A stretch of 64,000 nucleotides of DNA from Roseovarius sp. (GTDB taxonomy: Bacteria > Pseudomonadota > Alphaproteobacteria > Rhodobacterales > Rhodobacteraceae). A model generated the notes under the pieces. It saw only the letters and a program-made list of their open reading frames with translations, had not been told where the DNA came from and ran no database searches. Made by a program: the position numbers and the translations under genes. Numbering within the stretch: the stretch's first letter is position 1; each line of letters begins with the position of its first letter. Of this stretch, positions 1 to 10,433 are shown piece by piece. Where the stretch lies: assembly GCA_029212365.1 (NCBI GenBank), contig JARGOC010000015.1:44982-108981 (forward strand), read 5' to 3'.

Positions 1-1
1 G

Positions 2-1336
2 CTGGAGGATTTGCAAGAGACCCTCTCGGATCAATCAGCCTTTGCCAAATTCGCGCGCCAGATCATCGACGATCTGGGGTATGGCGATCAGCTGGGCGAA
101 GATCCTGATGCGCTGGATGACGAGGACGAAAACGAAGGCGACGATAGCACCGAAGAGCAGGAAGATCCCGACAGCGCCGGTCAGGATGACAGCGAAGAGA
201 GTGAAGCCGACGCCGACCCTGAGCAATCTCAGGAGGATCAGCAAGATGCGGCACAGGCGCAGGTCAGCACCGATGACATGGCGGATCAGGACGCAGGCGA
301 AGAACAGGAACTGCCCGAAGGCGAAGCCCCGCTCGAGCCACCGACGCCTCAGCCGGTGTCCGATGCCGACCCGAATTATAGCGTCTATTCAACTGACTAC
401 GATGAGGAAATCTTTGCCGAAGACCTCGCCGAGCCAATCGAGCTGGAACGCCTGCGTGCCTATCTGGATCAACAGTTGGAGCCATTGAAGGGCGCCGTCA
501 GCCGTCTGGCGAACAAGCTGCAACGCCGCCTTCAGGCGCAACAAAGCCGGGCTTGGGAGTTTGATCTTGAGGAAGGCATGCTTGATGCCGGGCGTCTGGC
601 ACGCGTGGTGGCCAACCCCACGACCCCGCTCAGCTTCAAGGTCGAAAAAGACACCGAATTCCGCGACACGGTTGTGACGCTGTTGCTGGACAACTCCGGC
701 TCGATGCGCGGGCGCCCGATTTCCATTGCTGCGATCTGCGCCGATGTTCTGGCGCGCACGTTGGAACGCTGCTCGGTCAAGGTGGAAATCCTTGGCTTTA
801 CCACCCGCGCCTGGAAAGGTGGCCAATCCCGCGAGGACTGGCTGAATGAGGGCCGCCCCCAATTGCCCGGCCGCCTGAACGACCTGCGCCACATCATCTA
901 TAAATCGGCCGACGCGCCTATGCGCCGGACACGCCAAAACCTTGGCTTGATGATGAAAGAGGGCTTGTTGAAAGAAAACATCGACGGCGAAGCCCTGGAA
1001 TGGGCACATCGACGCACAGTGGCCCGCCGCGAGGCCCGCAAAATTCTTATGGTGATCTCGGACGGGGCACCGGTGGACGATTCAACATTGTCGGTTAACC
1101 CCGCGAATTATCTGGAAAAACACCTGCGCGATGTGATCGGCATGGTCGAAAAACGTAAACAGGTTGAACTGCTGGCCATTGGCATCGGACATGACGTCAC
1201 GCGCTATTACGAACGCGCGGTGACGATCACGGATGTTGACCAGTTGGCAGGTGCCATGACCGAGCAACTGGCCGCATTGTTTGACAGCGATCCACGTGCA
1301 AGAGCGCGCGTTATGGGGATCCGTCGGGCCAGCTAA
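2..1336 (+). CDS. cobT: Cobaltochelatase subunit CobT, 5' end outside window
   Basis: C-terminal 444 residues of CobT. With CobN and CobS it forms the aerobic cobaltochelatase that inserts Co2+ into hydrogenobyrinate a,c-diamide in cobalamin synthesis, in the cytoplasm. The frame is open from base 2, so the true start lies upstream; the family is usually a little over 600 residues. Visible residues about 25-115 are an Asp/Glu-rich low-complexity linker, as expected in CobT. A von Willebrand A domain follows, with the MIDAS motif DNSGSM near visible residue 229. The 3' end overlaps the convergent methyltransferase gene by 4 nt. cobS would be expected just upstream, outside the window. High confidence in family. 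Confidence 0.93.
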   Translation: MEDLQETLSDQSAFAKFARQIIDDLGYGDQLGEDPDALDDEDENEGDDSTEEQEDPDSAGQDDSEESEADADPEQSQEDQQDAAQAQVSTDDMADQDAGEEQELPEGEAPLEPPTPQPVSDADPNYSVYSTDYDEEIFAEDLAEPIELERLRAYLDQQLEPLKGAVSRLANKLQRRLQAQQSRAWEFDLEEGMLDAGRLARVVANPTTPLSFKVEKDTEFRDTVVTLLLDNSGSMRGRPISIAAICADVLARTLERCSVKVEILGFTTRAWKGGQSREDWLNEGRPQLPGRLNDLRHIIYKSADAPMRRTRQNLGLMMKEGLLKENIDGEALEWAHRRTVARREARKILMVISDGAPVDDSTLSVNPANYLEKHLRDVIGMVEKRKQVELLAIGIGHDVTRYYERAVTITDVDQLAGAMTEQLAALFDSDPRARARVMGIRRAS

Positions 1337-2154
1337 GGCACGCGTGCCGATACCACCACCGATGGCAATGGCACATCCCACCCCGGCCCCTGACCGTGAT
1401 GCGTCAGCACCATTTCCGTAACTGAATCTAGGATGGCCTGTCTGGCATCGGGGGGCTGTAAGCGCAACAACGCCCCGCCCCTTACAGTACCTTGTTCAAA
1501 AAACTGCACGACCTGATCTGGGGTGTCCACACGCCAATAGCTATCCACTTCGGTAAATGAAACATCCAAGAAACCCGCATCGCGCAAGGCCTCTCTTGCC
1601 CGCACCTCATCCGCATACTCATGTGCCCCTGGTCCGGGCGGAAGGGATATATCCACAGCTCCGTGATCAGCAATTGCTTTGAACGTGTAACTCATCGCAC
1701 CTGCGCTGTTCTGCCAAACCGAGTACGCCAGTCGCCCCCCCGGCCTGAGCACACGAAACGCCTCGGCAAATACTCGTGGCGCGTCTGGCACATGTGGGAT
1801 GCCAAACCCGATAACAACCGCATCAAAACTGTTCTCTGCAAATGCAAGATCCATCGCATCACCTTGCATGAACGAAACATCGGGTGCTCTGACACGCGCC
1901 AACTCGAGCATCGCGGGTGAGAAATCCACACCAGTGACAGATGCGCCTCGCGCTGCGGCCTCGGCTGCCAAAATACCGTGTCCACAACATAAGTCCAACA
2001 CCGAAGATCCCGAACCAGCCCGGACCATATCCACCATAATCGGGACACTATACTCTGCTGCTTTGGCAAAATTCATGGCGTAAGATTTCGCCGTTTCTGG
2101 TTCTGACCAGCCGTTTTTTTCCAAATCTGCAAAATTCTGTTTGCTCGTGTTCAT
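1333..2154 (-). CDS. Class I SAM-dependent methyltransferase (UbiE/COQ5-like)
   Basis: A 273-residue Rossmann-fold methyltransferase. The SAM-binding motif [10 protein letters not shown] lies at residues 52-60, an acidic motif II (VTGVDFS) follows, and a motif [13 protein letters not shown] marks the methyltransf_11/25 fold. The substrate cannot be read from sequence; similarity to UbiE-type enzymes is general only. The start is well supported by an AAGGAG about 8 nt before the ATG. It is convergent with cobT, with stop codons overlapping in a 4-nt region, and no terminator is visible between them. It stands alone and is divergent from the M24B aminopeptidase gene. Confidence 0.8.
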   Translation of the reverse strand: MNTSKQNFADLEKNGWSEPETAKSYAMNFAKAAEYSVPIMVDMVRAGSGSSVLDLCCGHGILAAEAAARGASVTGVDFSPAMLELARVRAPDVSFMQGDAMDLAFAENSFDAVVIGFGIPHVPDAPRVFAEAFRVLRPGGRLAYSVWQNSAGAMSYTFKAIADHGAVDISLPPGPGAHEYADEVRAREALRDAGFLDVSFTEVDSYWRVDTPDQVVQFFEQGTVRGGALLRLQPPDARQAILDSVTEMVLTHHGQGPGWDVPLPSVVVSARVP

Positions 2155-2279
2155 CGCTCAAATTCTCCTTTATTGACCAAATGTAGCAGGAATCTCTCGA
2201 TAAATCTCTTGTTGCCTTCGCGCGGGGAAACGGGTTTTCTCCCCCCTCAGAATTGCCCTGCCGACAGAGGAAATTTAAC

Positions 2280-4082
2280 ATGTTTCAGAGCTTTGCCGAT
2301 ACCGCCTCGCCCGATCAGGGGCCCCCGCGCCTTGCCATGCTGCGAGAGGTCATGACACGACAAGGGCTGTCAGGTGTTATGGTGCCACGCGCCGATGCGC
2401 ATCAGGGCGAGTATGTTGCCCCGCGCGATGACCGGCTGGCCTGGTTGAGCGGGTTCACTGGCTCGGCTGGGTTTTGCATTGCGTTGAGCGATCGTGCAGG
2501 CGTCTTTGTCGATGGTCGCTACCGTGTGCAGGTCAAGGCGCAAGTGGACACGCATCATTTCACCCCCGTGGACTGGCCCGAGGTGAAACCCGCCGATTGG
2601 CTGAAAGACGCCTTGCCGGATGGTGGCAAAATCGGTTTTGATCCGTGGGTTTATACGCCCGAACAGATTGAAACCTTGGAAATTGCACTGGTGGGCAGCG
2701 GCATATCCCTAGTATCGACCCAGAACTTGATTGACAAAATTTGGCCCGATCAGCCCGAGCCACCCCAAGGGGCAATAACGCCTTACCCATCTGAATTAGC
2801 AGGGAAAACCCACTCGCAAAAACGCGCCCTTCTGGCGCAGGACCTAAAAAACTACCGTCACGAATGCGCCGTGATCACCCTGCCCGATTCCATCGCGTGG
2901 TTGCTGAATATTCGCGGGCGCGACATCCCGCGCAATCCTGTCGCCCATGCTTTTGCGATTCTGCATGACACGGGTCGGCTGACTCTGTTCACCGACCCCG
3001 GCAAAGTGGATGACACGCTCAGGGCACATCTGGGCAATGACATCAAAATCCGCCCGCCCAACGCCTTTGCCCCCGGTCTGCAAAGCCTGACCGGACCGGT
3101 GCGGTTGGACAAGGCCTCGGTACCGCTGTGGGTGGTGCAACAACTGGACGAAGCCGGCGTGACCCACATCTGGGGGCAAGACCCATGTATCCTGCCCAAG
3201 GCCTGCAAAACTGATGCCGAAATCACCGCCACCCGCACCGCACACCTGCGCGACGGGGCGGCGCTATGCGAGCTCCTGTTTTGGTTTGATCAACATTCCC
3301 CCGGCACCATCACCGAGATTGACGTGGTGCGCCAACTTGAGGCATACCGCCGCGCCACAGGTCATTTGCTGGACATCAGTTTTGACACCATAGCCGGGGC
3401 CGGGCCACATGGCGCGCTTGCCCATTACCGTGTCACGCAAAGCTCGAATCGCACGCTCAGTGATGGTGATCTACTGGTGCTGGATGGCGGCGGGCAATAT
3501 CTGGACGGCACCACCGATATCACGCGCACCCTGCCCGTGGGCAAAGTGGGCGCTGAGGAACGCAGCTGCTTCACCCGTGTTCTGCAAGGCATGATCGCCA
3601 TGTCCCGCGTGCGCTGGCCCAAGGGGTTGGCCGGGCGTGATCTGGACGTATTGGCGCGCTATCCGCTATGGCTCAACGATCAGGATTACGGCCATGGCAC
3701 GGGTCACGGCGTGGGGGTTCACCTGTGCGTACATGAGGGCCCACAGCGCCTGAGCCGCGTGTCCGAAGTGCCCCTTGAACAGGGCATGATCGTATCCAAC
3801 GAGCCGGGGTATTACCGCGAAGGCGCTTTTGGCATCCGCATCGAAAATCTGCTGGTGATACAAGAGGCCAATCCCCAGCCCCAAGGGGAGCAAACCGGTA
3901 AGTTGCATTTTGAAACCATCAGCTTTGCGCCGATTGACCAGCGCCTGATTGAGACTGATCTGCTGTCACAAGGGGAACGCGACTGGTTGAACCTCTATCA
4001 CGCCACATGTATGGATAAGATCGGCCCGCTTGTCTCACCCAAAACGCGTGACTGGCTGGAGCAGGCCACTCGGCCCCTGTGA
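2280..4082 (+). CDS. Xaa-Pro aminopeptidase, M24B family
   Basis: A 600-residue cytoplasmic metallopeptidase that removes N-terminal residues preceding proline. It has two creatinase-like N-terminal domains (about residues 1-300) and a pita-bread catalytic domain. All five dinuclear metal ligands are recognisable: D402 and D413 in LDGGGQYLDGTTDITRT, H476 in HGTGHGVGVH, E508 in SNEPGYY and E522 in RIENLL. The length fits the three-domain APP1-type enzymes rather than the about 440-residue E. coli PepP. The ATG at 2280 is preceded by AGAGGA; an in-frame upstream start at 2253 has no better signal. It is monocistronic, divergent from the methyltransferase gene. Confidence 0.9.
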   Translation: MFQSFADTASPDQGPPRLAMLREVMTRQGLSGVMVPRADAHQGEYVAPRDDRLAWLSGFTGSAGFCIALSDRAGVFVDGRYRVQVKAQVDTHHFTPVDWPEVKPADWLKDALPDGGKIGFDPWVYTPEQIETLEIALVGSGISLVSTQNLIDKIWPDQPEPPQGAITPYPSELAGKTHSQKRALLAQDLKNYRHECAVITLPDSIAWLLNIRGRDIPRNPVAHAFAILHDTGRLTLFTDPGKVDDTLRAHLGNDIKIRPPNAFAPGLQSLTGPVRLDKASVPLWVVQQLDEAGVTHIWGQDPCILPKACKTDAEITATRTAHLRDGAALCELLFWFDQHSPGTITEIDVVRQLEAYRRATGHLLDISFDTIAGAGPHGALAHYRVTQSSNRTLSDGDLLVLDGGGQYLDGTTDITRTLPVGKVGAEERSCFTRVLQGMIAMSRVRWPKGLAGRDLDVLARYPLWLNDQDYGHGTGHGVGVHLCVHEGPQRLSRVSEVPLEQGMIVSNEPGYYREGAFGIRIENLLVIQEANPQPQGEQTGKLHFETISFAPIDQRLIETDLLSQGERDWLNLYHATCMDKIGPLVSPKTRDWLEQATRPL

Positions 4083-4106
4083 TCTGTTGCCCCTGCGACA
4101 TCACGT

Positions 4107-4116
4107 TTGTATACAA
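4107..4116. promoter_or_regulatory. Perfect 10-bp palindrome TTGTATACAA, candidate operator
   Basis: TTGTATACAA lies in the 119-nt gap between the aminopeptidase stop and the DUF427 start, about 86 nt before that ATG. Palindromes of this form are typical operators of FCD-type GntR regulators, but no such gene is adjacent here. A chance occurrence is possible. Confidence 0.3.
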
Positions 4117-4201
4117 CGGTGTACTTCTTGGAATATGGGTGTCGATGATCACGCGCCACAGCCGGGGCATCTGACAACCAACAAACGAAAAGGACGCCAC
4201 C

Positions 4202-4543
4202 ATGGCTAACATTGAGATACGCAAAGCAACCGGTACTTGGGTGGTGCGTGCCGGTGGGGCCGTTCTGGCCGAAAGCAAAAATGCGCTGGTGCTCAGCGAA
4301 CCGGGCCATGGGGACGTGGTCTATTTCCCGCGCAACGATATTGCCATGGCGTTTTTAGATGCCACTGACCTTGTTACGCATTGCCCCAAGAAAGGGGATG
4401 CCAGCTATTTCTCTATCGTCACCAAAAGCCAAACCCTGGAAAACGTCGGCTGGAGCTATGAATCCCCGATTGAGGCCGCGGCCCGCATCAAGGAACACAT
4501 CGCCTTCACGCCCGGCGATTATCTGGCAGTTGAGCGGGTCTGA
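4202..4543 (+). CDS. DUF427 domain protein
   Basis: A 113-residue protein matching the DUF427 family, a small beta-rich fold seen in many proteobacteria and actinobacteria without an assigned reaction. Family-like features are the N-terminal IEIRKATGTWVVRAGG strand pair, the conserved VVYFPRNDI segment and the late CPKKGDASYFSI motif. No signal peptide or membrane segment is present, so it is probably cytosolic. The start is supported by AAAGGA 8 nt upstream. It is convergent with the ClC channel gene and has no operon partner. Function unknown. Confidence 0.82.
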   Translation: MANIEIRKATGTWVVRAGGAVLAESKNALVLSEPGHGDVVYFPRNDIAMAFLDATDLVTHCPKKGDASYFSIVTKSQTLENVGWSYESPIEAAARIKEHIAFTPGDYLAVERV

Positions 4544-4587
4544 ACGCCCGCCTGCCAAGACCTGCGCCCCAAAATAATGTCACTTGT

Positions 4588-6276
4588 TCAGCTGTGTTCT
4601 TCCTCAGACACCGCGGCCAGTGCATGGTTGTACGCTTTGAGCGCATCCACATGAAACAATGCGCCCCAAAGTTCGGGTGACAGATCTTCGCCAGTGAGTG
4701 TCACCACCGGAATAAACGGCACCGGGGTGCGATCAAAGATCGGCATCGCCGCCTCAAGTGTGGCGTTGCCATCCACATAGATACCATCCCCGATCATTTC
4801 CCAGCAGCGCTCCTTGTCAGCGGCGCCGTCATCATCCATGGCGCGCATCAGCTTGGCCACGCGGAACATCCCCAGCAGATACGCATGTGGCCCCGCCGCC
4901 AACCGTGTGCCGCGCCGGTCCAGCTGCGTCAAAAAGAACGACCGTCGTACCAGCCGCGATCCCAAAGCTGTCGACATCGACACCGCGACCATCACCGCAA
5001 GGCCGGTTTGCCAATCACCCGTCATTTCAAACACAATCAAAGTCGTGGAGATGGGCGCGCCCAAGACAGCAGCGGCCACCGCCCCCATGCCTGCCAGCGC
5101 ATAGAGCGTGCTAGAGCCGGACACATCAGGAAGGACCCCCGTGGCAATCAGCCCAAAGGCCAGCCCGGTCAGCGCCCCCACCATAAGCGAGGGCGAAAAC
5201 ACCCCTCCGCCCATGCGCCCGCCAAAGGTGATGGCCACAGCCGCCACCTTAAGAATGGTAAAAACCACCGCTTCATGAAGCACCAGCTGGCCGGTCAGCG
5301 CCGCCGAGGTCGTCTCATAGCCCACGCCGATGATATGGGGAAACCAGATCGCCATGCCCCCCAGCAATGCACCGGCCATGGCAGGGCGCAGATAACGCGG
5401 GATCGACAATCGGTCCTGCCAATGGCTGGCGATATCCTCGGTCAGGAAAATCGCTTGCATCAGCAACGTGGCCACCAAGCCGCACAACAGCCCCAAGATC
5501 AGGAAGGCTGGCAATTCCACATAAAACTCCAGCGCACTGGCCACAGGCAAGGTAAACTCGGTCACATCGCCGAATTCCAGCCGGTTGATCACCGTGCCCG
5601 CGACCGAGGCAATCACAATCGGCGCAAATGCATGCACAGCAAAATGGCGCAGTACCACTTCCAGCGCAAAAATGGCCCCCGCAATCGGGGCATTGAAAGA
5701 CGCCGACACCGCCGCAGCCACGGCACATCCAAGCAGATCGCGCCCGGTGATACCATCCGCCATTATCCGATTGCTGATCCAGGTTGAGATGACTCCAGCG
5801 ATATGTACCACCGGCCCCTCGCGGCCCGATGACCCCCCAGTGCCCAGAGTGATCATCGAGGCAAAGGCAGACGCCACCCCCTCGCGTATCTCTACCCGGC
5901 CTTCTTTCAACGCAGCGCCCTCAATCACATCCGCAACCGCCCGCACCCGCCCACCAGGCGTGAACCAATGCAAAATGAGCCCCACCGCCAAGCCGCCCAG
6001 AATTGGAATGATCAACAACCAATACCACGGCAGCATTCCGGCAAAGGCCTGAATCCCCGCAACATCATCGGTGCCATACGCCCAGGCCTGTACTGCGGAA
6101 ATACCCTTGCGAAACCCCAAAGCGGCAAATCCTGCCGCAATACCGATAAGCAGTGCTATGAACCAAAACTGGATCTGACTTGGGCCGCGTTTCAGCAGCA
6201 TTGACCACGCGCGTTTCACTCCATCGCAGGCGGCCTGCCATTTCTGCCTCAACAATGATGGATCGGGGTTGGCCAT
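4588..6276 (-). CDS. ClC-family chloride channel or Cl-/H+ antiporter
   Basis: A 562-residue polytopic membrane protein with the ClC hallmarks. The filter motif GSSGREGP (residues about 148-155) includes the gating glutamate E153, and the second filter motif GGVFSPSL lies near residue 360. Ten or more hydrophobic segments span residues about 35-440. The last 110 residues are soluble and resemble a shortened CBS-like regulatory region, ending in an acidic tail. Whether it is a channel or an exchanger cannot be settled here, because the proton glutamate was not located with confidence. It is divergent from the FAD oxidase gene. Confidence 0.9.
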   Translation of the reverse strand: MANPDPSLLRQKWQAACDGVKRAWSMLLKRGPSQIQFWFIALLIGIAAGFAALGFRKGISAVQAWAYGTDDVAGIQAFAGMLPWYWLLIIPILGGLAVGLILHWFTPGGRVRAVADVIEGAALKEGRVEIREGVASAFASMITLGTGGSSGREGPVVHIAGVISTWISNRIMADGITGRDLLGCAVAAAVSASFNAPIAGAIFALEVVLRHFAVHAFAPIVIASVAGTVINRLEFGDVTEFTLPVASALEFYVELPAFLILGLLCGLVATLLMQAIFLTEDIASHWQDRLSIPRYLRPAMAGALLGGMAIWFPHIIGVGYETTSAALTGQLVLHEAVVFTILKVAAVAITFGGRMGGGVFSPSLMVGALTGLAFGLIATGVLPDVSGSSTLYALAGMGAVAAAVLGAPISTTLIVFEMTGDWQTGLAVMVAVSMSTALGSRLVRRSFFLTQLDRRGTRLAAGPHAYLLGMFRVAKLMRAMDDDGAADKERCWEMIGDGIYVDGNATLEAAMPIFDRTPVPFIPVVTLTGEDLSPELWGALFHVDALKAYNHALAAVSEEEHS

Positions 6277-6366
6277 CTGTTGCTTTTACCTTTCTCAAGC
6301 GCGTTCTTTTCCATTGGCGCTTCATCGCATAGTCTCATGAATAGAACAGGCAATGAAAGGCCACAC

Positions 6367-7743
6367 ATGGGCATCAATGATGCAATCGCAGAGCTTTGTG
6401 CAGTTCTAGGCGAAGGCGTAACCCTCTCCAAGTCCGAACTCACGGCTCATGGCCGTAGTGAAACCCATTTCCCCCTGATGCCCCCAGATGCTGTGGCTTA
6501 TCCCCGCTCAACCGAAGACGTCATGCAGATTGTCTCCATTTGTGCGCGCCATAAATGTCCGGTGGTGGGTTGGGGGGCGGGCACCTCTCTGGAGGGACAG
6601 GCCCAAGCAGTGCGTGGCGGCATATGCGTGGATTTCCAGCACATGAACCGGGTTTTGAACATCCGTCCGGGCGATCAGGATGTGACCGTGCAACCGGGTG
6701 TCACCCGCGAAGCATTGAACGAAGAATTGCGCGCCACTGGGCTGTTCTTTCCGGTAGATCCCGGTGCCAATGCCTCGATTGGCGGCATGGCCTCAACCCG
6801 CGCCAGCGGCACCACGGCCGTGCGCTATGGCACCATGCGCGATAGCGTTCTGGCACTGGAAGTGGTGACCGCTTCGGGCGAGGTGATCCGCACTGGCACC
6901 CGTGCACGCAAATCATCTGCGGGGTATGACCTCACGGGGTTGTTTGTCGGGGCGGAGGGCACATTGGGGCTGATCACCGAGCTGACCCTGCGATTGCAAG
7001 GCACGCCAGAGGCAGTTTCAAGCGCGGTCTGCGCCTTTGCCAGCGTCAATGATGCAGTTGCAGCAACCATGGACGCCATACAAATGGGCCTGCCGCTGGC
7101 GCGTATCGAGCTGATGGATAGCGACAGTGTCATTGCTGTAAATAGCTATAGTAGCAGTAAGTTACCTGTCAAACCTCACCTATTACTTGAATTTCATGGC
7201 ACTGAGGCCACCGTGGCAGATCAAAGCGCAATCTTTGGCCAGATTGCTGCCGAACATGAAGGCCAGGGATTTTCTTGGGCCACCAAAACTGAAGACCGAA
7301 ATGCGCTCTGGGCGATGCGTCACAACGCCTATCACGCTATTCTTCAACTGCGTCCCGGCGCGCGTGCCATCGTCACCGATATATGTGTCCCCATTTCCCG
7401 TCTGGCCGAAGCCGTTGAAACAACCCGTAGCGATCTGGCCCATTCCAATCTGACCGGCCCTATTTTGGGCCATGTGGGCGATGGCAATTTTCATGCGGTC
7501 CTGCTGATCGACGAAACGGATGCAGATGAGGTTGCCCGCGCCAAAGCGGCCTCTAGTCGGATGGTGGAATTGGCGTTGTCACTGGGCGGTACCTCGAGCG
7601 GTGAACATGGCATAGGCATGGGAAAATTGGAGTATATGGCACAAGAACATGGGGGGGCTTGGGCGATGATGGGCACACTCAAGCGCGCGCTTGACCCTGA
7701 TAACATCATGAACCCTGGCAAACTTGTGCCCCCGGTGAACTGA
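6367..7743 (+). CDS. FAD-linked oxidase, D-lactate dehydrogenase (cytochrome)/GlcD type
   Basis: A 458-residue 2-hydroxyacid oxidoreductase of the VAO/PCMH flavoprotein fold. The FAD-binding PP-loop is seen as GWGAGTSLEGQ, with downstream NASIGGMASTRASGT and VGAEGTLGLITE segments. The C-terminal cap domain carries the family motif GEHGIGMGKLEYM and ends with DPDNIMNPGKL, both typical of D-lactate dehydrogenase and glycolate oxidase GlcD. It probably oxidises D-lactate or a related 2-hydroxyacid and passes electrons to the respiratory chain. I chose the ATG at 6367 (GAAAGG 8 nt upstream) over in-frame starts at 6280 and 6337, which would add residues unlike the family. No glcE or glcF partner is adjacent. 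Confidence 0.87.
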   Translation: MGINDAIAELCAVLGEGVTLSKSELTAHGRSETHFPLMPPDAVAYPRSTEDVMQIVSICARHKCPVVGWGAGTSLEGQAQAVRGGICVDFQHMNRVLNIRPGDQDVTVQPGVTREALNEELRATGLFFPVDPGANASIGGMASTRASGTTAVRYGTMRDSVLALEVVTASGEVIRTGTRARKSSAGYDLTGLFVGAEGTLGLITELTLRLQGTPEAVSSAVCAFASVNDAVAATMDAIQMGLPLARIELMDSDSVIAVNSYSSSKLPVKPHLLLEFHGTEATVADQSAIFGQIAAEHEGQGFSWATKTEDRNALWAMRHNAYHAILQLRPGARAIVTDICVPISRLAEAVETTRSDLAHSNLTGPILGHVGDGNFHAVLLIDETDADEVARAKAASSRMVELALSLGGTSSGEHGIGMGKLEYMAQEHGGAWAMMGTLKRALDPDNIMNPGKLVPPVN

Positions 7744-7803
7744 CGCTCACCTGCTTGCGTTGCGCTAAGACAAGCCGCTGGTTCCGCCTGGAATCAGGGC
7801 TTA

Positions 7804-9453
7804 TTACCCGGCAATCAGCGTCTCAGCGGCGGCGCGGGCGGCGTCTGTGATTGTATCACCTGACAGCATTCGGGCAATTTCATCCACGCGCGCCTGATTC
7901 GACAAAACACTGAGAGAAGAGAGCGTTTGCCCCTTCTCAACCCGTTTTTCCACGCGCCAGTGATGCCCGGCACGCGCCGCCACCTGCGGCGAATGGGTGA
8001 CAACCAACACCTGCCCCTTATCAGCCAGTTGCGCCAGACGGCGGCCCACGGCATCGGCTGTGGCCCCGCCAACGCCGCGGTCAATCTCGTCAAAGATCAA
8101 GGTGACACCAGCATCTGTGCCCGTGAGGCACACTTTGAGCGCCAGCAAGAACCGGCTTAATTCCCCGCCAGAGGCAATCCGGTTCAACGGTCCGGAGGAT
8201 GCACCGGGGTTTGTGGCCACACAGAATGTGACCTCATCCATGCCTTCTGGCCCCGGTTCCGCGGTGCCGAACACTGTCTCAAACACAGCGCGCTCCATCT
8301 TTAGGGGGGCAAGTTCGCGCATCATTGCCTTGTCCAAAGCGAGCGCAGATTTCCGGCGGGCCTTGCCCAATGCCTCTGCTGCGCGCGTATATTCGGCCTC
8401 AGCCAGGGCCAGATCGGCCTGCAATTCAGCAATGTTGCCCTCGCCCTGATCCAACGCCGTCAGCTTGGCACGCAGCCCTTCGCAGAATTTGGCCAGGTCA
8501 TCTGGCAAGGTTTCATGTTTTCTCGCCAAGGCCCGGATCGCAAACAGACGCTCTTCGACCTCCTCTAACTCACTGGCATTAAAGGCCAATACGTCCAACG
8601 CCTGTGCCACGCCGCTTGTGGCCTCGTCCAATTCAACCAATGCGCGCCCAATGGCAGCAATCGGCGGGTCCAGATGCCCCTCTGCGGATTGGGCCACCGA
8701 TTCGAGCCACCGCATCGCATCACCTGCCGCGCCTTCGGCCCCGTCATGGCCCAATGCCGCCTGTGCTTTGGCGACATCCTCGCGCATGCGTTCCGCGCCT
8801 TGCATCAGACGGCGGCGGCTATCAAGTGCCTCATCTTCTCCCGGTTGCGGGTCCAGCGCATCAAATTCGCCCACCGCATGACGCAGAAATTCTTCGTCCG
8901 CGCGCATCTGGGCCAAGGCCGCCTCGGCGGCGTCCAGCGCCTTGCGGGCCGCAGCACGGCTGCGCCAGGCCGTTCGGGTGGCGTTAATCTTGGCCTCATG
9001 CCCGCCGAAAACATCCAACAAAGACCGGTGCCCGCGTGGGTTCAACAGACCACGATCATCATGTTGGCCATGCAGCTCAACCAAGGTTTCTGACAGTTGG
9101 CGCAGCACTTCGCCCGAGCAACGCCGGTCATTGACCCAAGCCGTTTTGCGCCCGTCGCGGCTGTTGATACGACGCAGAATCAGCTCATCGTCCTGGGGTA
9201 ATCCGGCCTCGGCCAATACGGCACGCGCGCGGTGACCGGGTGGCAAATCAAACCAGGCAGTGACTTCGCCCTGCTCGGCGCCCGAACGCACAAGTTCGGC
9301 ACGGCCACGCCACCCCAGCACAAACCCCAAACTGTCCAGAAGAATAGATTTTCCAGCCCCGGTTTCGCCGGTCAGCGCATTCAACCCGGGCTGCACCTCC
9401 AGCTCAAGCTGGTCGATGATCAGCATATCGCGGATGGTGAGGCCTCTGAGCAT
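7804..9453 (-). CDS. recN: DNA repair protein RecN
   Basis: A 549-residue SMC-like ATPase acting in double-strand break repair. Walker A GETGAGKS is at residues 29-36, a long coiled-coil region rich in Ala, Glu and Arg lies at about 150-370, and the ABC signature IASGGELSRF and Walker B LIFDEIDRGVGG follow near the C terminus. The length is normal. It is the last gene of the dcw-linked minus-strand run, 20 nt downstream of bamD. The lpxC-bamD-recN order is common in alphaproteobacteria, so co-transcription with bamD is likely. No LexA-type box was recognised directly upstream. Confidence 0.95.
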   Translation of the reverse strand: MLRGLTIRDMLIIDQLELEVQPGLNALTGETGAGKSILLDSLGFVLGWRGRAELVRSGAEQGEVTAWFDLPPGHRARAVLAEAGLPQDDELILRRINSRDGRKTAWVNDRRCSGEVLRQLSETLVELHGQHDDRGLLNPRGHRSLLDVFGGHEAKINATRTAWRSRAAARKALDAAEAALAQMRADEEFLRHAVGEFDALDPQPGEDEALDSRRRLMQGAERMREDVAKAQAALGHDGAEGAAGDAMRWLESVAQSAEGHLDPPIAAIGRALVELDEATSGVAQALDVLAFNASELEEVEERLFAIRALARKHETLPDDLAKFCEGLRAKLTALDQGEGNIAELQADLALAEAEYTRAAEALGKARRKSALALDKAMMRELAPLKMERAVFETVFGTAEPGPEGMDEVTFCVATNPGASSGPLNRIASGGELSRFLLALKVCLTGTDAGVTLIFDEIDRGVGGATADAVGRRLAQLADKGQVLVVTHSPQVAARAGHHWRVEKRVEKGQTLSSLSVLSNQARVDEIARMLSGDTITDAARAAAETLIAG

Positions 9454-9473
9454 AACGCCCCCTTACCCCAAAA

Positions 9474-10322
9474 TCAGAGCCAACGGCCCTGCAACATCTG
9501 CCGGTAAATCTGACGCAGCCAATTGTCACCTTTGGCCTGCAAGGTCAGCCCCTGCCCGGTCAGCAGTTTATAGCTGTCCTCGTACCATTCGGTGCTTTGG
9601 AAGTTGTGGCCCAGAATGGCGCCCGCAGTTTGGGCCTCATTGACCAGGCCAAGCGACAGATACGCCTCAACCAGACGATGCAACGCCTCGGCGGTGTGTG
9701 ATGTGGTTTGGAAGTCCTCAACCACGACACGGAATCGGTTAATGGCTGCCGGGAAATGATCACCGCGCAGATAATAGCGGCCAATTTCCATTTCCTTGGA
9801 CGCCAGATGGTCAAATGCCAGATCAAACTTAAGAATCGATGAACGGGCATATTCGCTATCGGGATAACGCTCAATCACCTCGCGCAGGGATTGCAGCGCC
9901 TGAAAGGTCAGCCCCTGATCGCGGCCGACTTCATCAATTTGATCGTAATAGCTAAGGGCCAGCAGGTATTGCGCATAGGCTGCATCTTCATCGGTGGGAT
10001 AAAAATCAATGAACCGCTGCGCAGCTGACCGGCTGTTTTCATAATCCTTGGCCTGATGATAGGCGAAGGCTTGCATGATAACAGACCGTTTAGCCCATTC
10101 AGAATAAGGGTAAAGCCGTTCCACTTCGCCAAACACCGACGCCGCTAGATCAGCATCTTTTTGTGCCAGATCATATTCGGCGCGTTCAAAAATTTGCTCG
10201 GCAGTGTATTGTTCATAGTCCACATCACCGCGTTCCACGGCGCTGTTATCGCCACAGGCCGCCAATGCGATGCAAATGACTAAGGCACTGACACCAGTTG
10301 CCCGCGACTTGCCTATTGTCAT
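9474..10322 (-). CDS. bamD: Outer membrane assembly lipoprotein BamD (ComL)
   Basis: An outer-membrane lipoprotein subunit of the BAM complex that inserts beta-barrel proteins. A short basic start and hydrophobic stretch end in the lipobox LAAC, with the lipidated Cys at residue 23. TPR-like helical repeats follow (for example YDLAQKDADLAASVFGEVE and AYHQAKDYENSRSAAQRF), as in the YfiO/BamD family. The length of 282 residues is typical. I prefer the ATG at 10322 because AAGGTGAG lies 7 nt upstream; an in-frame ATG at 10340 would add six residues. It is located between lpxC and recN. Confidence 0.92.
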   Translation of the reverse strand: MTIGKSRATGVSALVICIALAACGDNSAVERGDVDYEQYTAEQIFERAEYDLAQKDADLAASVFGEVERLYPYSEWAKRSVIMQAFAYHQAKDYENSRSAAQRFIDFYPTDEDAAYAQYLLALSYYDQIDEVGRDQGLTFQALQSLREVIERYPDSEYARSSILKFDLAFDHLASKEMEIGRYYLRGDHFPAAINRFRVVVEDFQTTSHTAEALHRLVEAYLSLGLVNEAQTAGAILGHNFQSTEWYEDSYKLLTGQGLTLQAKGDNWLRQIYRQMLQGRWL

Positions 10323-10433
10323 GCTCGAACTCACCTTCATGCGAATTTGCAGATTTTTACCCCAAGTAATCCCATGGTCCTAGCACAGAATTTTCCGGTG
10401 CAAAACGCCTTTGGCATGATTCTTGGGTATGGA